Shown: piece by piece, positions 35,201-48,000 of the stretch
How positions within the stretch are numbered: the stretch's first letter is position 1
Layout: the number at the start of each line of letters is the position of its first letter
Source of the DNA: Humulus lupulus
Lineage: Eukaryota > Streptophyta > Magnoliopsida > Rosales > Cannabaceae
Assembly (NCBI RefSeq): GCF_963169125.1
Contig: NC_084798.1
Span: forward strand, 99,651,970-99,715,969
Length of the DNA stretch: 64,000 bases
Direction of reading: 5' to 3'
Notes under the pieces: model-generated
Told to the model about the DNA's origin: nothing
The model's database searches: none
Seen by the model: only the letters and a program-made list of their open reading frames with translations
Made by a program: the position numbers and the translations under genes

Positions 35201-35480
35201 GCCTCACTGTGCGAGGCTGGGCGAGGCCTAGAGTGCCTCGCTGTGCGAGGCTGTCTGAGGCAAGGAGTGCCTCGTTGTGCGAGGCTGGCCGAGGTAGGAG
35301 CGCCTTGTTGTGCGAGGCTGGACGAGGCTGGCTGAGGCAGGGAGCGCCTCGCTGTGCGAGGCTGGGCGAGGCCTAGAGTGTCTCGCTGTGCGAGGCTGGC
35401 CGAGGCAAGGAGCACCTCACTGCGCAAGGCTGGACGAGGCCTGTGGTGTCTCGCTGGGCGAGGCTAGGTGTGGCATGGTG
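35201..35480. repeat. minisatellite 2, about 34-bp unit, 8 copies
   Basis: The unit reads like gcctcgctgtgcgaggctgg followed by gcgaggcctagagt, repeated eight times with length changes (one unit is 44 bp). It starts about 25 bp after minisatellite 1. Each unit contains the inverted pair GCCTCGC/GCGAGGC, so single strands could form hairpins. Confidence 0.88.
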
Positions 35481-35894
35481 CGAGGCACCCTTCTAGGCAT
35501 GAGGCCCATCTAAGGCGCGAATCACCCTGATGGCGCAAGGCCATTAGCCTAGGGAAATGTTCACCTATAATTTCCATACTTCCATCGAGGAAAGTTCTAA
35601 GGTAAATTACTCCACATTCCCAAGACCCATAGGTCCGAGCCCAATAGCATGAATACCCGACCTTTAGCCATGTGGTCTAACTAGGGACCAAAGATTTTTT
35701 CCTTGGTCAATTTTTTGCATTCACAATTTCATATTAAAGTATGTAGATTACTCTATCAATTATGTTTTCAAAACTATATCCGAAAAATATTTATGTTCTT
35801 ATATTTATTTTTTCTCTATTTTCTTAATTAATATTTTGTCATTTGACGTATATCTCTATCCAAACATATATGTACAATGAAATAAGACATAAAT
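35481..35894. other. stretch between minisatellite 2 and the solo LTR
   Basis: Balanced composition to about 35,690, then AT-rich. No gene seen. The first part may belong to the same repeat that holds the minisatellites. Confidence 0.35.
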
Positions 35895-35899
35895 ATTGA

Positions 35900-36655
35900 T
35901 GTTGACGCGGTTCTTTGCCAACAGGTAATTAAGAAAAAAGAGAAAGGGATTAGTGCCTAGGTTGAACTGAAATAGATAAATGATCTTAGAAATGAAATGG
36001 TAACTCAGGATACGTTTTTTTTTTGTGGTTCAAAGGTTAAAATCCTTCTACTCCACTAGTTAGTATTATTGCTATATACTGGATATTTTATTACAGGGTC
36101 TTTCTTAAAATTGAGCATCTAACCCTTATTAACTCCCAAGGTCTCCATATTTATAGGAGAAGGCACCTGGGAGTTGGTAAGAAGGTCATCCCGTGACCTT
36201 CTTACCTATCATGTCAATTCTGTGACATTCATGATTAATTCCTAAACCTGACACATAAGTGTGGTCAAATCAATAGGTAAGGAGATAATGGGCCGCACGG
36301 CCCAACCCAGTCGTGGGTGTCTGAATATGCACGTTCCTGCTGCGTGTCCGAGAAGTCAGGGATATATCAAACATATGATGTCTGATATGCGCACGTTTAC
36401 CTTGCGTGGTTGACTTTATAAAAGGTCACAGCTTCAAACCCCAGCTCGCGCCTGGAGCAGGATGCCTCCCTCGACCTGCAGTCTTCAGAGTCTAGACTCA
36501 GTCCTTAGGCAACCTTGGCGAACCTTTAGGTTACCCTGAGCTAAGGGGGTAGGACCTTACGACAACAACTCTGGACCTGGGGATGTGTGCCTGGCAATCA
36601 TGATCAGGTCATACCTCAGCTCGCTAATCAGCCTGTGGGAAAATCAGGGTGTACA
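35900..36655 (+). mobile_element. solo LTR with perfect ATTGA target duplication
   Basis: 756 bp beginning TGTTGACGCGG and ending CAGGGTGTACA, flanked by ATTGA at 35895-35899 and 36656-36660. No internal region or second LTR is adjacent, so it is a solo LTR left by LTR-LTR recombination. TATAAAA at 36417-36423 gives the plus orientation. Its sequence differs from the other LTR families in the window. Confidence 0.88.
36417..36423 (+). promoter_or_regulatory. TATA box of the solo LTR
   Basis: TATAAAA in CTTTATAAAAGGTCAC, about 240 bp before the LTR end and the only good core promoter match in this LTR. Confidence 0.5.
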
Positions 36656-36660
36656 ATTGA

Positions 36661-37963
36661 TATTTCTTATTTTGGCATTTAGTGTTTTATTAATGACAAA
36701 TTACTTATTTTAATTACCCTAGCCTTTAATTAAATAATATATATTTATGTATAATTTTTTGTTGATTTTAACTTTTTTTAAATTAAATAATTAAAATTTG
36801 ATCAAATAATTTTTTTGAGAAATATTAATTTTTTTAAATCATAGTTTTAATAAATAATTTTTTAATATTTTATTATATTAAAATTCATCGGGATTTTATC
36901 AAAAAAAAATAAGAAAAATTTATTTTTAAAATTAGAATGCATCATATCTTTATATATAAAAATGTGTATCTAACCAATTCTTGGTTTAAAACTTCTTTAT
37001 TTTTTTAAAAAAAAAATCTATAGACAATGTTTTGGTTTAATTATTTTTAATATTTTTATGTCATTCTTTTATAATACATGCAACTTTTTATTTATTTAAA
37101 ATTTATATGACAATAAAAAAAACATAATAAAAATAAATTAATACATTTTTTAACTAAAACTAAACAAAGGTGCATTGCGTGCTATTTTTTCCTAGTATAT
37201 ATATATATGGGTAATACTTAATGGCTACGTCAAATTTATACCCATCGATAGTTACATTAATTCTAGTCATTGAATAATTATTGAATAGTTGTGATCAATT
37301 CAATAACTGACTAAAAATATTTAATTTGTGACCTGTATGGTGATACTATATTATTTATTTAAAATATTTTGTTTCCTTATAAAACAATAATTAAGATTTA
37401 TTTAATTTTACTACTAAATTTAATTATAATTAGTAATTTGTTACAAAAATTAAGTTTTTAAATCAAAATATTAAATAGGGTTCTTTTAGCAATTAAAATT
37501 CATAATTATTTATTTATTTTCTTACTTAAGTTCCTAATATAATTTTTTTAGCACTTAAATCAATGATCAAAAGTTTGTGGAAATAGATTTAACTCATTTA
37601 AACAAAAAAAGGAAAAAGAGAAAAAGAAGAAGGAATAGATTTAACTTGGCCACGTGGCCAATGATAGAATTAAAAAATATTGATTTTTTTATTGAAATTA
37701 GTATTTATTTTATAGTACAAGAGTTAATTCTTTAATGTTAAATATTAAAAATTTAAATAATACTAAATACAACATATAAAATAATTGATGGTTCTTACTT
37801 GTAAAAAATATTAATAAAACTCTGATTAATTATTAATTACATCATATTATCTTGATAAATAATTAATTTAATTTTTAAAATAGAAACTTTTGTATTGTTC
37901 ACATGTTATAGCAAGTCGTTAAAAATGTAATTACCATGATTATGGAACATTGAAAACTTATTC

Positions 37964-38000
<37 letters not shown>

Positions 38001-38328
38001 TGAATATAGATCGCTTCTTTTATTAAAATTCCATCATACATCCATTTAGAAAGAGAGGAAGACCCATCATCTATATTCTGATTAATTAAAGAAGTGAATT
38101 GAAGAAATAGAGCTTTACATGGCTATGCTAGGTAGAGCACGTGCGTTTTATTATGCATTTTACACTGAATTGTTATTAAAATTATTAACAATTGGGAAAT
38201 CATAAGAAGAGGTTCGGGAAGAAGGAGGTTCTAATCTTCTTCGATTCATGGTTGGGTTAATCTTGCCGAACACACAAGGGTCGACAAGGTTGGATCTTGC
38301 AAGAGCATACTTATTAGAAACTAATATT
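36661..38328. other. AT-rich intergenic stretch with a (TA)n tract
   Basis: 1.7 kb without any coding match. A (TA) dinucleotide run of about 30 bp lies at 37,968-37,997. Short A and T homopolymers are frequent. Confidence 0.5.
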
Positions 38329-39929
38329 TGTTGGGAATTATTTATACATGATCTTATTTATTTTAATGTAAATTATATATTAAACAAATCAATATAAGAA
38401 AAATTAGAGCATGTTTCTATAATTGAATTAAATAGAGATAATAATAAGAACACTTACATTATATGCAGCAGAATGAATAAGTCATTCATTCAGTTTCGCT
38501 AACCCTTGTATCATTTCTGTCGCAGGGTATCATCAACAAACGGAACCGATCTTCAAATTTCTTCATAGCCTTCAATAGTAGCTTTAGAATCACCTAGACT
38601 AGAGTGGGCAACTCTCAACACATGAGATACATATAGATAAAGAATAAGAGAAGCGAATATAGAGGCTTAGAGAAGGACTTTTGTTGTATAGAGAGTCTAA
38701 AACCCTAAAGCATAAAAACTAGATCTTCTGATTAGTTGTTCCCAACACTCACTTAGCATTCCTTTTAAAGGCTCCATTAGGCCACTTATTAATTAAAAAA
38801 ATTAATAAAATAATAGGTAATATCAGCCATTAGGTTAAAATTATCATGGACTTTACGCTTGTGAAATTTCTCATGTAATTATAAGACCATTGGACTTGAA
38901 ATCAATGCCCGTATTATTTTCTATTAATTAATTAATTAAATCATTTATCAAATTAATTATTTATAATTTGAATCTTGATTTAAACTTATTTGTTAATTTA
39001 GACACAAATTTATCTTAATTAATAAATCTGTCCTAAAATCTATTTTCTTATTTAAATTACATAACTCTATGAAATTATCCAAAATTGACCTGGTCAACTT
39101 TGATAATTCTAATTGATAATTAAATCAATTAATTGAAACTATTTAGATGATTTTATCCATGGTACTATGGGGATCATTACCTATGAAATCAAGCTCCAAT
39201 ATGTTATCATAAATTTAACAAATAAATTTACCAACTTATTAATTTCTCGTGATTCCACTAAAGTCTTAGGATTGCACTCTTAAATTCATAAAATACTTTA
39301 TAATTAACATAGATACGTTATTAGTTATCCATTGTTACAACCATAATAATCACTCAATCATCTATAGACGATCTACAATGAGATGAGACTAAAATACCAT
39401 TTTACCCCTTATTGTATTTTATCCTTAAAACACTTAGTTCTTTGTAAAGGATACTTTAGTAAACTAATATTAATTACTGAAATGAGATATGTATCATTTA
39501 GCACCTCGAACCAAACTAAAAGGAAACCATCATTTTACTTCTTCATTAGAAGCTATAGATGTTCATATCTATGATTAAAACTCCCACTCAATTATACGAC
39601 CGAGTTCCCAATATGTAAGTATGGACTCGTTCGTAGGGTAAGCTAGTAACGAACAAGTCAAAGAACTCAAATATTACAATCAGTTAGAATGTTAACCACT
39701 CATAATTGAGATGGAATTGACCTACAGTTAGCTATACGATACGACTAGAATAGATGATAACAGTATGTTTACTTATCCTATCTACTATCAATATCGATCC
39801 AGTCCAATGTAACAAATACATCTGATCTTATCAACTTTGTTAATGTTCTAGAAAGAACATAAAACTGCAATGTGTAAGTAGATTATATCGTAGATTGGAA
39901 AGCAAGTGTAAATCATGTGCACTAACTAA

Positions 39930-40533
39930 TGTTTACCCAAAAAAATATTTACCTGATGACATGGCAGAATTAACAAGCACGTGGGGTACACGTGGCCGTT
40001 TAGTTGAGTACGATATGTTCGACCATTGACCAGAAGAGAGTACACTCAGCAGAAAGCATATTTCATGGGCGACCAGGCTAGTCACAGTATTTCAGATATC
40101 TTTTATAGATTTGTAATCTAACATTTATGTTATAATTGTAATTTCAATTATTATACATATACACTTATATTAAATGTAACTCAAGGCCCACCGGCCCATA
40201 AGCAACTCCTTGAGCTTATAAATAAAACTCAAAGGGCTCAAGAGAGGGGACTTTTGGACTTTTGAACTTTGGAATTCTGAGAGAGAATTACAGTGTTTTT
40301 ATCCACCAAAATTGTATTCAACCCGAAGCTTATGAAACTCGTGAACTCTAGTTCATTGATCACAGTTTTTGAGATTCTACATCAATAAGAACACTATGTG
40401 TATGTATGTTATTACCATCATTGAGGCCGAACCACTATAAATTTTTGGTGCCATTTATCTTTTTGATCTTGATTTCATCTCTTTTTTGTCGTTTTACTTG
40501 ACTCCGTGTCGTTGACCAGATCAAGGGTCAACA
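39930..40533 (+). repeat. 5' LTR of gypsy copy B
   Basis: 604 bp, homologous to copy A's LTR but clearly diverged from it. TATAAATA is at 40217-40224. Confidence 0.93.
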
Positions 40534-40583
40534 TTTTGGTGCTTTCATTGAGAGCCTGAACTCAAGACCTCCAAGAAGATCGA

Positions 40584-42650
40584 ATGGCTAAAACAGCTAG
40601 AAAGACTGGACAAACCTTTGGTACTGCACCAACCCAGCGTCCTCCGCAAAATGTGGCTGAAGATGAGGAAATGGATTCTGAGACCTTGAGGTCGACTCTG
40701 ATTGTGTTGCAGGAGGAGTTAGCCAATCTGAGGGCTAATCAAGAAAATGTGGCTGAAACGATGGCGTTGCAGCAGAGAGAGATTTATAGGCAATGCAAAG
40801 AATTGAAGACATGGACCGCCGACAAAGGGATGCCACTACCGCTCTGGAGGAAGCCATTCAGTTGGCCCGTGGACAGCCTGCACAGGCTTCCCGACCGGAT
40901 AAGGCGCCTAGTACACCACTGTAGCAAGGTCCACATACAGATCATCCTCAACATCACCACACTCCGCCTCCACCCGCAAACCCTCAGAGGCCAGAGCAAC
41001 CCCCTACTACTCAACAGGATAGGTTGTTTCAAGATCCTTAGCAGCAACCACCTTCTCGTGCTAGTCAAGATAATCCCCAGCAATGAAGGCAGAATAGGGT
41101 CGGGCATCCTCCCTAAAGTCCTAGACGCCAAACTGTTGAGGAGCCAAACCCACCGAGCAGGGGACAGCGTCCTTCTGCGAGAAGAAGGCAGGTTGATTCA
41201 AGCTCTACGGTCAGGAGTCCCCCACAACATAATGATGCCTAGGGACCTACCGACCAACGCAGGCCTCCACCTGTCGGTCGGGACATGCCAGCAAGAGAAG
41301 GAGGAAACAGTGCAAACAACAGGTCGCACTGCAGTCGGTCACACTTTGATTGACTGGGCGGATTCTGGCAGAGGAAACGCTGGTCAGCGGCAAGGAGAGA
41401 GGGCTGGAGAACAAGCCCTCCACCAAGAGATAATCGTTCGACGAGCCAGAATGTTGGAGGGCAGCCTAGACAGCCCAACATCTTTGATTGACTGGGCACG
41501 AGTGAACAAAGGCGTAGGGATGAGGATTGAAGGATGTTCTCAATGATAGAAGAAAAAGACATGACGAGTATGCCCCTCCAGCACCTGTCACCCCCATACT
41601 ACCAGACGCAGTACAGGCGTAGCTCAATGCGTTGAATCAGGTCGTCCAGCAACCAGTGGGGAGCCGGACATCCCACATTGAATACAACAGGAGAAGAGGC
41701 ACTTTGTTTTTTCAAAGATAGGAATGGCCAAGACCCCAAGAAAATTTAAGATGCCGGTCTTGCCCAACTTCATTGGATTAAAATACCTCGTATCTCACGT
41801 GAATAAATTCGAGATACAAATGGATATCCAGAAGGTTTCAGACGACGCTCGGTGCAGAATCTTTCCAGCTACCTTGTCCGATACTGGTCAGGAGTGGTTT
41901 TTCAAATTCCCTCAAGCTAGCATAGTGTCTTGGGAAATGTTTGTGAAAGAATTTTACGTACAATTTTATGATGATCGAGTACATCCGACCGAGGATAACC
42001 AACTGGTCGAGATATGCCAGAAGGAGGGAGAAACCTTGAAGGGGTATTTCCAACATTTTATGCGAGCCACTGCTAGGGCTAAGATAGTTGGTGATGAAGG
42101 AAATATGATGGCTCTTACTGCTGGAGTATGGCGTCATTCATCCCTCTGGAACAGTTCACGGAAGAATGGGGTAAAGAGCACCCAAGAATTTTTGGACCGA
42201 GCAGACAGGTACATCAAGCTAGAGGAGGTCATTGCCAACGAAGGAAAGTTGCCTGCAGACGACAAGGGTCCAAAAGAAGATCCCACCAAAGTCGCCAATG
42301 GGTCTGAGAAACCCAATGGCAACGACAAAAATAATGGGAAAAATGGAGGTAAAAGGGCGAACCAAGAACCCTCAACATCTGAAAACAAGTGCCCTAAAAG
42401 TAACAGATATGAATCAAGGTTCACCAATTACACGACCCTAGTCGACAGCAGAGCAGAAGTGTATCAGGCCAATCACACATTTTTCCCCTTCAGGCGACCA
42501 ACCTCAATCAGGAAAGATATCTCCAAGAGAGATACAACCAAGTTTTGTCATTTTCATAACGAAAATGGTCATGACACCAACGAATGCAACCAACTCAAGG
42601 ATGAGATTGAGTTCCTTATTAGGAAAGGACACCTGAGGAGGTATGTGTGA
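40584..42650 (+). pseudogene. gag: gag of gypsy copy B
   Basis: Starts MAKTARKTGQ. The genuine part has ELANLRANQENVAETMALQQ; after about residue 78 the frame slips, so the rest of this 320-codon frame to 41,546 is not Gag protein. The capsid core and C-terminus are in one 308-codon frame at 41724-42650: LSDTGQEWFFKFPQASIVSW, FVKEFYVQFY, a Lys/Asn-rich linker, and CHFHNENGHDTNEC followed by LKDEIEFLIRKGHLRRYV. The knuckle keeps its last Cys here, unlike in copy A. The frame ends at TGA 42648-42650, before the nested element at 42,764. Confidence 0.88.
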
Positions 42651-42763
42651 GCGGCTTGAGGGTCTCAACAAGAGGCTCAAGGAGGCAATGAGCAGGCACA
42701 TGTACGCCAATGATCGCCCCCTTTACAGCCAACTTCAGTTGCTGGTTCATTGCTGACCATTTG

Positions 42764-42794
42764 TGTAACGCCCTACTTCCTTAGAGCCGTTACA
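42764..42794. repeat. left 31-bp inverted terminus of the nested element
   Basis: tgtaacgccctacttccttagagccgttaca in two parts: tgtaacgccctacttcc then ttagagccgttaca. It is the perfect reverse complement of 49524-49554. It is the natural end of the LTR that runs leftward from 45,047. Confidence 0.95.
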
Positions 42795-45047
42795 AGTGAG
42801 TTTTAAGACAAAACAGTGTGCAAAGAACTCGCTAACCGAGGTTTTCTTACGAAAGTGTGACTAATTAAAATTTAAGGCTGTAATCTTTGTAAATGCGTTG
42901 ATTCAATGAAAACTTCTAGTATTAAACATTTGGGATCCCAAAATAAGGTTTGAAAACTATTTACATCTTAAAATGAGTTTACAGTTGATCAATCATAAAA
43001 ATCCTAGATTATTACAGCCATTTTTCGAATAAACCCCCAGCCAAAGCAGCCGGGCAGGCCAAACATGTACGCGTCGCTTCACGCTCTCCGTACTCATGGT
43101 TGGTTGACTCAGACATTGCCCTTACCTGCAACACAGAGCACCCGTGAGCCGAAGCCCAGCAAGAAAACTCATGCAGAACATAACATATGCAATTTATACA
43201 GTTTATCATAACAGATAATCCACATACAAACAAGTCAACCATTAGACTAAGCAAACACGGCCATGCCGCCCCCGAAGCCTTACCGAAGCCTGGGGTCTCG
43301 GTCCTCACCGCAGGGATATCACACGTATCCCCTGGGTCCTACCCTCACCATAAGCATCCCATGTGCTAGGTGTTACTTACGGCTCCGCTGCCGTACCCGG
43401 CCTACGCCGCACTCGGCCCTTGCCGTTCATTTCATTATAATCATACATAGCATAAATCAAACAACATTCATACAATTATCAATACATGTAAGTCTACACC
43501 CTAACATGTAATGCAATATAGGGCCATGCCCGGCAATCATCTCATCATGCAATATAGGGCCGTGCCCCGCAATCACACTATGGGCCCACGCCCTATCCTA
43601 CGGGTGTTATAGTTTTCTTACCTGTATTCCGAGCCTCCTGATGCACTCAAGCCACGAGCACGGTCCTCTAGCACGAGCCTCTCCAATATCCTAGTCACAA
43701 CACACATGAAACATCCTTTAATACTAATCAATTCATAACCACTTCCCGGGACCAATCCCACACTCTCGGGACTCCCAAATTCCTAAAACAATCCATCGTA
43801 AACATCCCCCGAGCCCCTGGAACAAATGCCCAAAAATGCAAAATTTCCCATCCAAAAAAAGGTGTAGCGCCGCGGCGCTACCCGCAAGGGCCGCGACGCC
43901 CAGCGAAGTCAGAAAGCTCCCCTGACTGAAAACAGCCTCGCGCTGCGGCGCCCAAGAACAGGGTCGCGGCGCTCCTTCGCGAACCCAGAATTCTGGGTTT
44001 CTACTTGCGTTTTTTCTGAACTTCAACCTCTCCAAATCATCCCGAACAAAACCTACACCCCCAAAATCATTTCAAGACCCCAAATAAACCCTTTAACAAC
44101 CTATAAACATTAGTATCAAGATCAAAACACAATCACACTTAAAAATCTCATCTAGAGTTTCAAATTCCTCAAACTTTAAACCAACTATCCTATCTTTAAA
44201 TTCCACACTAAAACTTTGAGAAATCAACCTTGAACCCAAGAAATAACAGAATATAAATCTTACCTTGAGTAGTCCTAGCTCAAATCTGGTTTTTGGTTCC
44301 TCAAATCCCTTTGAATCTCCTCCTAGGTCTCAAAACTTCAGCCCCATCTACACCTCTTCTCCTTTCTTCTTCTTCTCTTCCAATTTTATCAAGGCATCAA
44401 ATGACCCTAAATACCCAAACCGTGACCCACTAAAAACCCAGTTGAGAATTGCCTATTACCCTTGCCAAATGACCATGCTACCCCTCCAAATGATCCTTTC
44501 TCAACTAATTCCTCAAGGGTTCTCTAGTCCTTTCAAAATATTTCAATTCTACCATTTTCCAACTAAACTTGTTACCCACAGCAGTAACTAATGGTTACCC
44601 AAGTTACTAAATCACCAATAACCATTAACCGCTAATTCTCTACTTAGCCATAAAATTCCCGAGGTACCCCTAGGCTCCTCCCGAGCCGGCTATAGAATTC
44701 CCGTTGTGACTCTTAAGTTAAATTTGCTCTCTAGGACCGTCTCGGCACGTGCATCACAATAATAACACCACACTCACGTGGTACAACTCACAGAATACAA
44801 TTATCACATACTAATACAGTTATGCCCAACATGACCAAAATTACAATTACGCCCTTTCTAACACGATCCGGGCCTACATGCATACTAATATACGTAGGCA
44901 TGCATCTCAGATAAACAAATAGCCAAATAACATGCTTTAAATCATAACCATGCATTTAACTCATAAAATCACACATAAATCCCATTATGCCCTCCAGGCA
45001 TGCTAATCAAGGCCCTTAAGCCTTATTAGCGATTTTGGGTCGTTACA
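42764..45047 (-). repeat. 3' LTR of the nested Del/Tekay-like element
   Basis: 2,284 bp. The minus strand begins TGTAACGACCC and ends AAGTAGGGCGTTACA. It is homologous to the solo LTR at 54,537-56,888 (both continue GCTAATAAGG early and GTAACGGCTCTAAGG late). It has a GC-rich island near 43,860-43,980 with the 18-bp perfect palindrome GTAGCGCCGCGGCGCTAC at 43864-43881. Confidence 0.88.
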
Positions 45048-48000
45048 ACTATCCTCTCCTCATAAAAATTTCGTCCTCGAAATTTATCCAACACATCAGT
45101 CAGTAAACCCGCAACTCTGACCATAATTTCCAAGGCCCACCGCCTTTACTTTACTTTTCAACAACACTCTCACAAGAGTAACAATCTTGCCCCTCAAGAT
45201 TTTGTCTAATAGCCATACTCTCGATAGCTTCTTGTTTACACCGCAACCCTGCTGAAACTTCAGGGTCTGCCTAGATTACGATGACCAATTCATTGTCTTA
45301 TTCCTGATTCTAGAGATACTCAAAAGTCGTCACCTCTACTAGGTGGGATCAACTTGTAGGCCCCGCTGGCCTAACCCTTATTACAACTTCAGAATTTTAT
45401 GTTGAATTAAGAGCCAGAACTCTCCCTTCTTTCTCTGAACACCTTACAGATCCTCGTCTGTTATTACGCAGAGACGCAACTCTTTCCTTCTGGAACTTTA
45501 TTTCCTCATAACTTAGCAATTTACCAGCTCTTTATTCTTTCAAATAGGCAGACACTCCTGCCTTAAGAAGTTTCAACGACCTCCTTGGCTTTCTCTCTGA
45601 ACTAAAGCCAACCTGTAGTATTCACTATCCTTCACCTCTTATCAAGCCCTAGGTCGCGTTACGTTAACAAGACACCAGCAACTGCCACCACGACTAACTT
45701 ACCAAGGATTACACTTCCCTTAATACCTCAAGTATTCGCCCACTCAGCGCTCAATTCTTCAAGATATCCGATAAACTTTCAGACTGCCACTCCACTTGCA
45801 ATCAACTGATAGTCCAGGTTCCCACTCTGTTCTTTTCGTTCTCTAATCCATTCCAACAATTAAAATACTATAGGGCCTCAATTCAGTATCATCGACGTTC
45901 TATCCTGAAACCAGTTCACTTGACCCAACAACATTAACTCCCTCAACTGAGTTAAAACTTTTCATGTCCAAACACTTTACTCAAGGTCCAAAGTGGTCTA
46001 TTCCTGTGATACACTACCACATCACTTAACCCCTCAGGGTCCAAAGGAAAACACTAGATTCCGTCACCCGCTCGACCCTCCCGGTACGACGTACCCTAGG
46101 AGGTGGAATGATATCCATTCAGAATTCTCGTTCATAAACCAAATCTAATTGGATCCTTCATCCATTCCTGGTATCCCAACTTGTACTACCTTAGCAGGGT
46201 CCTTCCCTGTTTCAACTCAAGTCAACACTTCAGATTCCATCGCTCAGTGACACTCACCAGTTAATCATACCTGCCAACGTTACGCCGATCTCAGTCGTTG
46301 CCTTGTATCTTCCATTACAATCTATGGCGTTATTCCTTGACTTACACATGCCTCCCAGCTAGGAGTTCCGCCTCCAATTATATCTCCCCTCGCACAAACG
46401 AGGAATTCAGACACCGATCACCCGTCTGTTACCTTCCCCCACATCTGGGTCTCAACGTTAACCTTCTTACTAATACCCAACACTCAAGTACCTTCTGCCA
46501 TACACAACAGTCGACTTAATGTTCCAAGTGTATCAACCAGGTTCATTCTTTCACCTCCCGCAAGGTTCGATCCAACCTCGCGCCAGATGCGCCTGGGCAT
46601 GCATAAACCGTGGTGCACCCCCACAAATCCATGTCCTCATCATAGATCAAGTCCTTTATGCCATTACTCTTTACTTAATCATAACACACACGAATTCCAT
46701 CATCGTCCGTAACCAATCAAATCTTACCTTGTCTTCTGAATTTCTTTCTGATTTGACACCACTCAATCCGCCTAACCTCAAGTTTTACTGTTCTTCTCAT
46801 CTCTGATGTAGTCGTCTCCGGAGGTGCTTGTGCAATAGATGTCGCGCTTACCAGTCTTGCTATGTTTTCTGTTCTTCAAACGTTCTTCATTAGCTTCTTT
46901 GCGGCTTCAGATCAAATCTCCTCATGCCTGTCCTTTCTCCTTGTAGCTCTAATCTGAGTACTCCTGACGACGCTCAAACTAACAATCCGTAGAACCTTAC
47001 CTGAGACTCCGCCTTCTGGGTACAAACGTCTGTCGCATAGTCACTTGCTCACCATTTCTGTCTGGGAGTAATCCACATGTACTGCTCGTGAACTTGAAGG
47101 GAACTTGCCTGAACCATTCTTGTATTCTCTACTTAAAGAACTTACCTGTGCTGCCGTAGCTTGAACCAAATCTAGAATCTTTGTTACCAACTCCTCACAC
47201 TTTACTCAGTTCAAAACGAAATTCCTGAAATGTCTCTTTCCTTGGTTTCCAACTGGTAATAACCAGGTCGTAGATCAACTCTTGGAGACATCGTCCCTTC
47301 TTGTATCCAACCTTGTACTTTTCGTCCTAATCTGACGATGCTAATCAATCCCTGCAGTATAACACTCTGGCTACTCCAGGGCCAAATTCCTTCGATTGCT
47401 TCAATAGACTTTCTGTCAGCCAAAACCATCTTTTACTACATTCCTTATACCAATCCTATCTGTAGTCCGACCTTGAAGTATTCCCTAAATCTTTCTTTAC
47501 ATACCCACATAACTTTCCCACTGGTCTGCACAGTTTCCATTCAGTCTCCTTTACCTACCCCAGATGATATCCACAACAATCCATCTGCCAGAGTTTCTAA
47601 TTCCTTCTCAATAAGTATTACTGTCCTCAGCCTCTCAAATGGCACCATTGAGGCAACCTCTCTATGCCTATCACCCTCTCGGAGCATTCACAACACTGAG
47701 TCCTTCCAGTTCGTTACATGTCCAAAGCATAAACCATTCTGTTAAATACCCACCCTCGAGGAATCGGCCTCGAACTACGAATGTAGCGAGGCATTCAAGT
47801 TCTCCGTTCCCTCACCACGGGAAATCCATCCTAACATATTGAGTTACTCTATGTAGGAGTCACGCCCTCACCTGACCTCCTCTCAGATGGCATCCTCTCC
47901 CCCATGCGCATACTAACTAACCTTCCTGGTTCCTGTCGCCAGCTCGACAACCACCTTAGTAACCAAACTTCTTTCAAATCTCAAATTAGGTGCCCAAGCA

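Noticed and set aside
34475..35513. Several open frames of 70-190 codons on both strands (MHGCETLGCMARHAWV-like repeats)
   Set aside because: They come from the 37-bp and 34-bp tandem units, whose frames rotate each repeat and avoid stops on both strands. No start context, no family, no splice signals.
34155..35700. 34,155-35,700 as an LTR starting TGTTGACAG that contains the minisatellites
   Set aside because: Could not find a matching CA end with a 5-bp duplication; left unclassified.
40820..41546. C-terminal part of the 320-codon frame in gag of copy B as genuine protein
   Set aside because: After about residue 78 it departs from Gag of copy A; the homologous coding moves to other frames.
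43733..44035. 100-codon minus-strand frame in the LTR
   Set aside because: Lies within a GC-rich LTR island, with no family resemblance and no supporting frame in the related solo LTR.
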